Of a DNA stretch of 64,000 nt, positions 55,049 to 64,000 are shown one piece after another (the stretch's first letter is position 1; each line of letters begins with the position of its first letter). The translations under genes were made by a program, and so were the position numbers. Location of the stretch: the NCBI GenBank assembly GCA_014218235.1, contig CM024755.1, forward strand, positions 163,921,941-163,985,940. The letters are read 5' to 3'. The DNA is from Colocasia esculenta (lineage: Eukaryota > Streptophyta > Magnoliopsida > Alismatales > Araceae). Below the pieces are notes generated by a model. It searched no databases. It was not told the DNA's origin and was given only the letters and a program-made list of their open reading frames with translations.

Positions 55049-56091
55049 AGAATCTAAGGAAGATCAATGCTTAGACAAGAGTCTAGGACACTACCATTTC
55101 TCTTCCTTTCGGTCCGCCAATAGGGATGGGAACCTGTGGGATTGACCTTTGAATCTATCCAGCACTTTAATGGGTAGATGTCATGGCCCAACAAGGGGAG
55201 AAAATAAAGAAAACAAGATAAATCAAAGTCAAAAGAGCAAAAACAAGGCAAACCATAGATAAAGAGTATGTCAAGAGTGGCAAAGTCCCCGCACAGATCC
55301 AAATGGACCTGGTCGTAAGCGTGCCATAAAAAAACCTCCACAAGCCAAAGACTGAACCCTATGAATATAGGGTAGAGGCATGAGTGTCTCCCCGGTTACC
55401 CAAACTATTGACAAGCTTTCTAATCACACTTCCCTTCTCCCTTATCGGTATGTCCCAAGGTCAAGGCAAGGCAACGATTGACTAAAGAGGACGTCGTCCA
55501 AAGCTACCTTGGGTGAAGGCACCACTTAAGCACGTCCAATCCATGTTTAAGATACCTAATAATCACTAATGAATTTTAAATGATGATTGAGTAATTGAAA
55601 GGTCTGAGTAACCACGTTTTTTCACATAGAGAGAATTCCCTTCGTTCTACGTGTCTTTTTAAGAAGGGACTATGCCGAGTTGTGACATATTTTTAAAATC
55701 TAAAAAATAGATATATTAAAAAGCAAAAAATTGAATATTTCAAAATCTAAAAAAAATCGAATACTTTTCAAATTTTCAAAAAAAATTGAATACTTTCAAA
55801 AGCAAAAAAAAATAGATATGTTCAAAATAAAAAATGAATAATTTAAAAACAAAAGAAATAAAATATTCCAAAATTAAAAAGAATTGAATATGCTAAAAAA
55901 AATAAAAATTGATGAGTTGAATCCCCTGTCATTTGCATGAAGGCATCGAATGTATACTTATCCTTTTAATTCCCTGTTAGCATTTGCCTACTCACTTGTA
56001 CATTTCAATTATGTCATTTCTTTATTTTACGTCTTATTTGAATAAAGGCTCAGCCCCTTGACAAATCACAAAGTCTGGCTCACCTGGTAAG
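55049..56091 (+). other. Non-coding 3' region, probably of the Tat element
   Basis: About 1 kb with no gene. 55690-55920 is an A-rich degenerate repeat of ATTGAATATTTCAAAAT-type words. GTAAG at 56087-56091 is the candidate left target duplication of the Athila element. I could not find a clear Tat LTR boundary here. Confidence 0.45.
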
Positions 56092-56576
56092 TGATAAGTG
56101 CAGAATTTTTAGTGTTAAATTTCATACATAGAGTTAATTTTAGACATCATTTGTCCATAAATAATGTGCATTTTGGTTTTAATTTTCATTATATTCATGT
56201 ATAAATTATTGAGCATTTTTAGTTAAATTTTTGGGTAGAACATATAGTTAGATTTTCATTAATAAAGTCAATGCTTTTTGAATAGTTTGACCAATAAAAA
56301 TGTTTTCTCTTTTTACAAGTATATTGTACATAAATAATATTTGATCTTATATTTTCATAAACATCTTCTAAATATTAGTATGTAAATAAATCAAATTTTA
56401 AATAAATTTTAATTGAATAAACATCCCTCACCTAATACCATCATGCCACATACCCCCTCCTCATGGGCCCATTGGGCCAGCATCTATTTTTTCACCCTAT
56501 GGGTCCATTATGCCTTTTTCTCATCTAATTAGAATAGGCCACGCACATTTTTTAACTTGTTCTTTCTTCCTAATAG

Positions 56577-57140
56577 GTCATCTAAGGGGTGGTGTGGAAG
56601 CAGCTGGAAGCGGCTGGATGGTGGAGCTTTGGTGCGAACAGGGATCCGGCTGGAGCTGGGGCGGTTGAATGGGCGGCCAGCGCCCATGTGTGCAGAACTA
56701 GCAGAGGAGGGCGCGAAGGCGGCATCCGGATCTGGCGGTGCAGCAAACCAGGTGCGTGGCTGTGGCCAGGGGGGCTGGCGTGATGCTGGCGTCTGGTTCG
56801 TGCGCAACAGCAGATGCGACATCTGGAAGCTGGCTGGGCGGTGTGTGAGAGATCTGGCGAGCGGAGCTTTGGCGTACGGAGGCGGTGCGCTCCTAATGGT
56901 GTGAAGCTGGTGCACGATGGGTGTGAGCAGCTCTAGCGCTGGGGCGTGATGAGCGGGCTCTTGCAGAAGCGGACCCGGATGGTGTGTGAGCAGCGGGAGG
57001 AGCCTCCGTGCGAAGCAGAGGATGGCGCGCATGGGGATGGTGCTGCTGGCTCGTGCTGAGCTGGACTGGTGTGCTGCAGATCCAGTGCGTGCTGATTTTC
57101 TGAGGCGATGGAGAAGGCGGGAAGAGGAGTTGGGCGAGGC
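56577..57140. other. GC-rich U3 segment with GGCTGG/GCGGNTGG words
   Basis: A sharp composition change from the AT-rich flanks. It is full of short G-rich words (AGCTGGAAGCGGCTGG, GATCTGGCGAGCGGAGC) and many CpGs. It ends just before the TATA box. Open frames on both strands follow from lack of stops in GC-rich DNA. Confidence 0.7.
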
Positions 57141-57143
57141 GCC

Positions 57144-57150
57144 TATAAAA
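57144..57150 (+). promoter_or_regulatory. Athila LTR TATA box
   Basis: TATAAAA in GGCGCCTATAAAAGGACC, a strong plant TATA context at the boundary between the GC-rich U3 and the T-rich leader. Transcription probably starts about 30 bases downstream. Confidence 0.75.
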
Positions 57151-58855
57151 GGACCCCAGGTCCTCATGAGTGGGAGTTCGATTTTTTGTTTTCTCAGTTT
57201 TTTCCTTTCCTCCGGAGTTCATAATTCCAGGGGTTTTAGGTTCAGTATTTTTTGGGGTTTTCTTCTGTGTGTAAGGGGGTTCGGGATTTCATTCTTCCTT
57301 CGGTGGGTGATTCCAGGGATTGGGAGAGATCGATCCAAGGGTTGCTAGGATCAACTTTTCTTTCTTTACAGTTCTTTATTTTGTTCTGTGCAATTTTCTA
57401 AGTTAGATCAATCTAGTGCAATTTGTTATTTCATTTCTTCTATGTTCAGAGATTCGAATGCTTCTTCTTCCAGTCTTTTGTTGGCTGCTGTGTGAGAGGA
57501 CCGGGTGCTCTTCTTTTCTCTTCCGGTTGTTTAGAATTTTGTCTGGAATTCAGCTGGTTCAAATGATTCTGCAGGGGAGATGGAGTTTGTAATTTTTGTT
57601 TTGGATTTCTTCTTCTTTGCTGTTAGCTGTTGGGTGAGAGATCGAGTGCTTCCATTCTTCTGTAAGGATTTCTGGGAGGTTCGACATCCAAGAGTTCTTC
57701 TGTTTTGAGGGGATTTTTTTTCTTTCTTCTGCCATTTCCCTGTTCTTCTGTAGCTACTTAGAAGGGATTCGAATGCTTTCAATTTTTTTTCTTCTGTGCA
57801 TTGCAAGCTTCTATGAGGAATTGATCCAGTGCATTTATTTGTCCATTTCTTGTATGTTTGAATGGTTCGATACAAGAGCTGTGAGGGGATATGTATGTTT
57901 TTTTTTTCTTCTTTGAGGATTTTAGAGATCGGCTTCTGTTTCTATCTTCAGTGAGCATTTCGTTCTTTTTGTAAGCTTCTGGAAGGGCGATCTAGGTGGA
58001 ACTTCTTCCTGTCTTCGCAGTTTTTCCTTTCTTCTGGGCGAGCAGCAGAAGTGAGAGGGAGCTGCAACAGAAGTGAGAGTGAGCTGGAGGTGTGCACTGC
58101 CGGGATGACATAGAGCAACAAGAACACCTCATTCCTTGGTTTGTTCTGGGGTTGTTCGACGTCTGGGAACAGGGCATCGAAGGTTTGTATGTTCATCTTT
58201 CGGGAGGTAGTAGAGAGCAACCTAGATTTGAGAGATCAGAGAGCTCTCCTCTTCTTCTTGTTTTCTTTTGTTTGACATTTCTATTTCTATTTTGTTGATG
58301 TTTTTACTCTTCCTTCTAGCCAGAATAGAAATTTGATGTTAAAGTTTTAGATTTATTTTGTTATTGTCTTACTGATTCAACATACTGTAAGAGTACAGTG
58401 ATCTAAAATTTTCTTTTGAGATTCTTATTTTGTCATCTTTTTATCCTTTTGAGTCTAGAGCATTTCAGAATTAGAGGTGCATCCATATGTTTCTAGCTCA
58501 GATTTCTGTCTACCCATTTGATCCCTCAACTGTAAGAGTACATTGATATCAATTCTCTTTTCATTTCAATTCAGCTTGTTCTTTCATTAAATTTGATCTG
58601 TCAAGATTGTGAGGGATTTGGTCGGTGCTATTTACATATTTACTTTTAATGCATTGTCGATAGAGTGTTCCAAAAAGTAGTTTCTTAAGTCAAATTCTAT
58701 TCAGCCTCTCTGTGGATATGACATGTTCTCACCACTCTATTAGTTCATTTTTACTATTTTAAATCTGTGAGACAGTTTAGGGAAGGTGAGTATATTGATT
58801 TGTGCATGGAACTCTAGACAATGCAAGTGTACAATCAATAATGCCGTGTTCGTCT

Positions 58856-58873
58856 TGGCGCCGTTGTCGGGGA
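58856..58873 (+). other. Primer-binding site (Asp tRNA)
   Basis: TGGCGCCGTTGTCGGGGA matches the Athila-type primer site TGGCGCCGTTGCCGGGGA with one change. Confidence 0.9.
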
Positions 58874-59998
58874 GGCGTTAGAGTTTGATTTAAATATGCT
58901 TTCATTTGATTTTATTTGCATTGTGCTTCTCATTGACTTGTTAATGGGCTTTTCATTTTAGATTTGCACAAGAAGTGGAGCATGGAGATTGAGCTTGACA
59001 TTTGAGCTCATTGGAGGAGGAGAACTTGCTGATCTCTTTCCACATTTGCTTTCATTCAAAAATTTAGATAGAAGAGTGTGAGTGAAACTTGTAGTGAGGG
59101 TTTTATGTACTCTCTGTGCATGTACAGAGATTTCTTTCTTGTTGGCATGTAATAATTGGTCTTTTGGTGGTTTGGAATTAGTTTATAGTATCACTTTATA
59201 TTTTCTTAGTTAAATTTCATTTCATTTAGTTCAAAAAACCAAATAAAAATAAAAAAAATCTAAAATCTAAAATTTTTTCCAAATCGCTCTTTCATGTAAG
59301 CCGTTTGTTTTGCAAAATAAAAATTTCATCTCTCAAGATTAGAATCACTTGTTTTAGGACATTCATCCTTTTAATTTCATTTATTGAAGAGTGCGGGGGA
59401 ATGGTATGATTTCTATCTCTTATTTCATGCATTAGGCTTAGTGTTAGAAAACCCTTGTTTGGACTTGATTTGTTGCATTTCAGTTTTGTAAAAGGGATTG
59501 CTTAAGGGCATCACCCTTTAGAAAAAATAAAGATAAGGTGAGGGGTTTCATCACCCTTTCTTTTGCCCAAAAATCACAAAAAAATTTCACATTCTTGCAT
59601 TTGCCTAAACTTTTAATAAAAACCAGTAGACTTGGCCCTAGGGTTCATAATTAGATTTATCCTTTCTTAATTCCAAGACTTCTCTTTAAGTCTGTTGTCT
59701 AGGATTAGAGGTTAAAAAGCTTATGCTTAAGTGAGCTAGATGTTATTTAATTGGGTCCTTGCAAAAGCAAGGGGGGCCTCCCTCTACTCCACCTCTTACT
59801 TGGCTGGTACAAGAAGAATTAGGATTGGGTTTAAGCAAGCGTAAATCCGATTTTGAGAAACATAACATAGGTCCAAGGAACACCTAGTGTTTAGGTTAAT
59901 TTATTTTGAAAGTGTTTGTTTGTTTGTGTTTGTTCATAAAAATTCAAAAATCATTAAAAATCTAAAAATTCAAAAATCATAAATAGAAGGCTTTTCAA
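58874..59998 (+). other. Athila leader, non-coding
   Basis: 1.1 kb of AT-rich sequence with runs of A and short CAAAAATC words just before gag (59940-59985). No frame of note. Confidence 0.6.
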
Positions 59999-61294
59999 TT
60001 GTGCATGCTTGGTAGACGTTCCCAGAACTTAGATTTGGCTCAACCTATAGACGAGATTGAAAGATTCTTTCATAGGATGGCCAACCAAGACCAGAACCAA
60101 GTTGCTAGGAATGTAGAGGAGGTCGCACGTGGACAGATGAAGGAGTACTTTATTCCTTCTAATTATCAACCTGCTACTTACATCAGGCCAGAAATTCCTA
60201 CAGATCACTTTGAAATCAAGCCAGGAACTATCCAAATGTTGCCATCCTTCTATGGAAATCCCAATGAAGACCCCTATAAGCATATAGATGAGTTCCTAGA
60301 GATTTGTTCCACTGTCAAGATCCAAAATTTCACTGAAAATGCCTTAAGATTGACCCTATTTCCATTCTCTTTGAAAGATAAGGCCAAACATTGGTTAGGA
60401 ACCATAGGGAGAACCATTAGAACATGGCCAGAAATGCAGCGGGAGTTTTTGAAGAAATGTTACCCCATGGGCCGTACCAACACCATGAGAAGAGCAATAA
60501 CTGGATTCTCCCAACACCCGGGAGAGTTAATGCATGAATCATGGGAGAGATTGAAAGAGTTGATTAGAAAATGTCCCCACCATATTGGTCTATCAAGGTG
60601 GAAAATAGTCCAAGCTTTTTATGAAGGTCTGACAGAATTAAATAGTCAGATGGTTGATGCTTCGTGTGGAGGAGCATTCATGACTAAGAGTGAGGATGAG
60701 GCATATAATCTGTTTGAAACATTGAGTGAGAATTCTATCAATCATGCCTCACTTCACTCTTATGAGAGAGCACTAGGACCTGTAAAGAAGGTAGGGTTGT
60801 ATGAATTAAGAGGGAGAGGAGAATCAGATTCTAGGGTAGAAGATCTGTTAGATAGACTTGATCAGAGATTGGAGAAGAAATTGGAACAAAAAATTGATCA
60901 ATTATTATCTTTGACTGGGCAAGCCACACCTAAATTTTCTCAACCACCTGAAACTTATTCTATGTGTGCTAGCTCAGCTCACTCCACCAATGCTTGTCCC
61001 ACTATTTCCCAATTGCCCCCTTTTATTCAAGAACAAGTCCAAGCTGCCCAAGGTATTTACAAACCCTCCTATGATCCATATTCTAACATATACAACCCTG
61101 ATTGGAGAAATCACCCGAACTTTTCTTGGAAAAATCAATATGAACAAGTGTCTCAACCTTCTTTTAAGCAATCCATGTATGGTCAATCCTATCCCAATCA
61201 GAAACTAGGATTTGGCCAGACTTCTTATTCCAAACCTCCACAAGTCCAAGGAAATCAAAACTCTAATCAATTTGCTTACACTAATTTTCAGTAA
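59999..61294 (+). pseudogene. Athila gag
   Basis: 431 open codons, the longest gag frame in the window. ATG at 59999 is the first in frame; MANQDQNQVARNVEE at 60078 could be the natural start. The capsid (retrotransposon gag) domain is clear: FEIKPGTIQMLPSFYGNPNE, DEFLEICSTVKIQNF, LFPFSLKDKAKHWLG, EMQREFLKKCYP and HESWERLKELIRKCPHH. The C-terminal half is Gln/Pro/Tyr/Asn-rich, with CASSAHSTNACPT where Athila normally has a CX2C..H..C knuckle; here only two Cys remain, so RNA binding by it is doubtful. Stop at 61292. Confidence 0.9.
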
Positions 61295-62000
61295 CCTTCA
61301 TATAATCAACCACCACCTCCTCAGCCCAATTGGGAAGATAAAATAAATCAACTCCAAAATATGATGTAGACTCTATGCCAAACTGTGCAAGAACAACAAA
61401 ATCAATATCAAAATCAAAACCAAATTTTCAACAAAATTTGGCAAGGATAGAGTCCCATATTGCTGATGTATGTCATAGGAGGGAATCAGGCCAATGCCAA
61501 GTCAAGCTATAGCAAACCCAAGGAACAACCCTCCCGGATTTTATCAGAACCAGCAAAACCATCAAGTCTAGGGGTACAGACCACCTGCTCGACCAAATGC
61601 CCCTCCACCACCAAACTCATAACAAGCTTTTGTCCAGAACATTCCAGCACCACAAAGAATCAACCTATACAACAGGACCATCCTCCTACCCAAGCTAGGG
61701 GCCCCCAAGTAGAAAATGTTAAAACTGTGTCCATTTTAAGAATTGGAAAAATCAGAATAAATCCTCGCCCACACATGTCAACATTGCATGAGGATATAGA
61801 AAATAAAATTGAAACTGAAATTGAAGAAGAGATGAAGAAAATGTTGAAAAAGAACAATCTAAGGGAAAAGAGAAAATAACTGAAGAACCTCTAGACAAAA
61901 CAAAATGAATGAAGACCCAAGATGTTAGATTCCAAGAGTCCCTTTTCCTGAAGCTTTAAAGCCAAAATCTAAAAATAAACCAACTGGTAATGAAGAACTC
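61295..62000 (+). pseudogene. Athila gag-protease linker
   Basis: Broken continuation: a Pro/Gln/Asn-rich stretch, then Thr/Pro-rich and Glu/Lys-rich parts (open 61460-61879 in one frame). VPFPEALKPKS near 61940 is the usual lead-in to the Athila protease. Several stops. Confidence 0.7.
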
Positions 62001-62640
62001 TTGGAACTCTTTAAGCAAGTTCACATCAACATTCCTCTCCTTGATGCCATTAAGCATGTGCCTGCTTATGCTAAATTCTTAAAAGAAATGTGCACTCCAA
62101 AACGTGAAATGAGAAATAAAATTGAAACAATCATTCTTCCAGAAACTATGAGTGCCATTATCTTGAACCAACTCCCAAAAAAGCTCAAAGATCCAGGCAC
62201 TCCACTAATTCCTTGCACCATCGGTGGGGTAACTTTTGAAAGCGGCCTTTTGGATTTGGGAGCCAGTGTCAATCTCCTACCTTCTGCTATTTTTGAGAAA
62301 TTCAAGTTAGGAGAATTGAAACCCACTTCTGTTATCCTTCAACTAGCCGATCGTTCTGTCACCACTCCTAAAGGCTTAGTTGAGGACATTATTGTGAAAA
62401 TCAATGATTGTTACTTCCCTGCCGATTTTATCATTCTGGACATGAATACTCCTCAAGATTTAACTCAATCCACCATCATCCTTGGTAGACCCTTTTGGCT
62501 ACAGCAAGAGCTAACATTGATTGTGCTACCGGGATGATGGATATATCATTTGGGGATAGGCAGGTTAGTATGAATATTTTTGCGGCATCTAGGCACCATG
62601 ATCAAGGAGAGAGTTGTCTAGTGGTAGACTCCTTGGAGGA
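62001..62640 (+). pseudogene. Athila aspartic protease
   Basis: Open 62001-62537 (178 codons), changing frame near 62500. Motifs: LLDAIKHVPAYAKFLKEMCT, CTIGGVTFESGLLDLGASVN with DLG in place of DTG as is normal in Athila, LQLADRSVTTPKGLVEDI, DFIILDMN and TIILGRPF. In the next frame ARANIDCATGMMDISFGD completes the domain. It would cut gag from pol. Confidence 0.88.
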
Positions 62641-63162
62641 ATCTTGTGAGGAAGAAACAATAGACCAACCCTGTGCTCTAGGGTTTGAGGGAGAGGAAGG
62701 ACAATTTAGTTCCATGTTTCAGGATAATGATCCATCATTTCCATTAGAGTGTCCTAAGGTTGAACTAAAACCACTCCCTGCTAGTTCAAAGAACATCTTT
62801 TTAGGCGAGAATGAGACTTGGCCCATCATAATTGCTAGCAATCTTGTAAAGCCAAAGCCAAAAATCTATAATGCCAAAGCCAAAACATTCCATGATAAAC
62901 ACATTCATAGAAAATTTTTTCAAGTGCATGATAAGGTCTGGCTATTTAATTCTAGACATCATCTGTTTTCGGGAAAATTGAAGTCCTAATGGGATGGTCC
63001 TTGTACTGTTGTCAAAACTTATGACAATGGTGCTGTCATTATTCTTGACCCCAAAACTGGACAATCATTCATTGTTAATGGGCAGATGTTAAAGCATTTC
63101 TTTGAAAGCCCACCTTCATTGAAAATTGAGTCTACCAAGTTAGCTGAGCCAAATGGAGCCTA
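62641..63162 (+). pseudogene. Athila RT lead-in fused to integrase C-terminus (deletion scar)
   Basis: CPKVELKPLPAS, then NIFLGENETWPIIIASNL (62795-62850), is the segment just before RT. Within the next 30 bases the sequence reads AKAKTFHDKHIHRKFFQVHD, KVWLFNSRHHLFSGKL, a stop at 62987, then WDGPCTVVKTYDNGAVIIL and GQMLKHFFE, the integrase C-terminal domain. Everything between (RT palm, RNase H, integrase core) is missing. The junction lies at about 62845-62865. Confidence 0.88.
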
Positions 63163-64000
63163 ATTGCATTCGGCTGAAGAAGATAAACTTAGCGCTCTTG
63201 GGAGGCAACCCACGTGTACAGATTTCCTTTATCAGGTAATTCTCGGTCTTACTTTCTTTTCCTGTAAATAAGTAGAGGGGAGAGGTAGAATAAGCATGCA
63301 TTCATAGTCCTCATCCTAACCAATGCTTCATTTTTTTTCTTTGTGCATGGACAAATAAAAAGAAAATTTCACAATGTTTCATCTTTGAATAATAATAAAA
63401 AATGCCTGGCATTTCGAAACACAGACTATGTGTCTGATCTTTAACCATTAAAATTTTGAAGTTTTCACATCTCTCTACAAACATCCATGTTAGGTAGCCT
63501 CTAGTAAAGGATTACATGTACTCCTTGTCTACCTTATGTAAGAATTTATGGCAAGAAGTTTTTTTTTACACACACTACACAGTCACTTAGACTAGCTGAA
63601 CCTGAATGTAGCAAATTTGTTAAAGCTAGTAGGAGAGAGGTGATTGGTTTTCTCCGTTTCCCTGAAGTGAATTGCGAAGGAAGTGAAGGCGTGTGATCAA
63701 GGAACTTGACTGCCCATCCTTCCTTTAAGAGGAAAAGAAAAGAAAAGAAAAGAAGAAAAAAAAGTAAAAGCAACAGAAAAAAAATATCAATGAAAAATGC
63801 CCCGAATCTGAGTAAAGTTGGACTCGCTACTCTTGAAAAGTGATGGGTTGTGCAGCATTATGGATGAAAACGAAAGAAAAAAAAAATTCTGAGTGCACAA
63901 AGTCCAAATAAAGGGGCAAAGTCCTCAGCTCAGAGAAATCATCCTCAAGGAAGTTGGGCAGAATGGAACTGAGAGAAACAACCCAATCTGACTGAGCAAT
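63163..64000 (+). other. Athila 3' non-coding region
   Basis: Begins with the typical CTCTTGGGAGGCAACCCACG string and continues without a gene. It includes an A/G-rich microsatellite and A-runs. The purine tract and 3' LTR lie beyond the edge. Confidence 0.6.
63728..63784. repeat. AAAAG microsatellite
   Basis: (AAAAG)n run AGGAAAAGAAAAGAAAAG followed by AAGAAAAAAAAG and other A-rich tracts. Confidence 0.8.

Larger units (their letters stand above)
19575..56091 (+). mobile_element. Tat/Ogre-lineage Ty3/gypsy element, degraded host of the nest
   Basis: Coding remnants on the plus strand in gypsy order, split by insertions: protease region (19575-21125), then after a 29-kb insertion RT, RNase H, a second RNase H and integrase (50744-54391). 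The typical Tat/Ogre ending HPWNVIYLKKYYP occurs at about 54350-54391. RT (FAWSYEDMPGLDP; YVDDLVVKS) and the additional RNase H with AEYEALLAGLEAA are diagnostic of the Tat clade. Its 5' part lies left of the window behind the left Sirevirus. No LTR could be delimited; the right limit given is where the Athila LTR starts and is an upper bound. Stops are frequent; an old copy. Confidence 0.8.
56092..58837 (+). repeat. 5' LTR of the Athila element
   Basis: About 2.75 kb. AT-rich head, GC-rich stretch 56577-57140, TATA box at 57144, T-rich leader. The 3' boundary is set at ACAATCA; 18 bases then separate it from the primer site, longer than usual, so the end is uncertain by a few tens of bases. 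Confidence 0.75.
56092..64000 (+). mobile_element. Athila-lineage Ty3/gypsy element, internally deleted, cut by right edge
   Basis: 5' LTR from TGATAAGTGCAGAATTT (56092) to about 58837, Asp-tRNA primer site (58856-58873), leader, gag (59999-61294), linker, protease (62001-62560), then RT lead-in joined directly to the integrase C-terminus, and the typical post-pol string TTGGGAGGCAACCCACG near 63198. RT palm, RNase H and the integrase core are absent. The 3' LTR is off-window. Primer type, gag and the DLGAS protease identify Athila. Confidence 0.88.

Noticed and set aside
54693..55145. 150-codon frame crossing the MITE
   Set aside because: It spans the MITE boundary, tRNA-like text and GGTTCGG repeats. 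The boundary at 55040 with its target duplication shows it is not one gene.
55049..56091. A Tat 3' LTR
   Set aside because: The position would be right, but I found no TG..CA pair, purine tract or second copy in the window to define it.
56529..57167. 212-codon antisense open frame (and overlapping frames on both strands)
   Set aside because: It lies in the GC-rich U3 of the Athila LTR, where stops are rare by composition. The peptide is Pro/Ser/Ala/Arg-rich with no domain.

Overview
This window is intergenic DNA from a flowering-plant nuclear genome, built almost entirely of nested LTR retrotransposons. I see no host gene. The plant assignment rests on the lineages present: Sirevirus-type Ty1/copia, and Tekay/Del chromovirus, Tat/Ogre and Athila among Ty3/gypsy. 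The Met-initiator and Asp tRNA primer-binding sites and a hAT-type MITE agree with this. The species cannot be fixed from the sequence.

Layout. (1) 1-19574, minus strand: a Sirevirus-type copia element cut by the left edge. Its 5' LTR is 17297-19574. It is interrupted by a solo LTR of a chromovirus-like element (2766-15247). That solo LTR is itself split by a short-bodied Tekay-like element with roughly 4-kb LTRs (3897-12760). (2) 19575 to about 56091, plus strand: a degraded Tat-lineage gypsy element with protease, G-patch remnant, RT, dual RNase H and integrase. It was opened at 21646/50690 by a Sirevirus solo LTR (21647-50689), opened in turn by a 27-kb insertion of a second Sirevirus (22184-49140). 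A Tekay element (26007-39303, minus) sits in that Sirevirus, and its left LTR holds a third Sirevirus solo LTR (27341-29282). This is five levels of nesting. Each of the four inner insertions has a 5-bp target duplication, three perfect and one with a mismatch. A 507-bp hAT MITE (54534-55040) lies behind the Tat pol. (3) 56092-64000, plus strand: an Athila element with 5' LTR, primer-binding site, gag and protease, and a large internal deletion that joins the start of RT to the integrase C-terminus.

How the parts work together. Each element carries remnants of the gag-pol cycle: packaging, reverse transcription from a tRNA primer and integration. All are broken by stops or frameshifts, so none looks autonomous now. 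The least decayed are the Tekay element and the plus-strand Sirevirus. The latter has an extra gene after RNase H: an N-terminal domain like the putative plant transposon protein family, an acidic GEQ repeat, a basic patch, a possible coiled coil, a Pro/Ser/Gly-rich stretch and a C-terminal domain I do not recognise.

Main points for a second look: that extra Sirevirus ORF; RNA hairpins in Sirevirus LTRs whose stems change in a compensating way between families; a shared CGAYTT core in otherwise different upstream repeat arrays; an 85-nt GT-AG intron-like break in Tekay gag; a G-patch in the Tat element; and a MITE carrying two tRNA-like segments in opposite orientation. Identities were judged by eye. 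Boundaries come from TG/CA ends, target duplications, primer sites and polypurine tracts.
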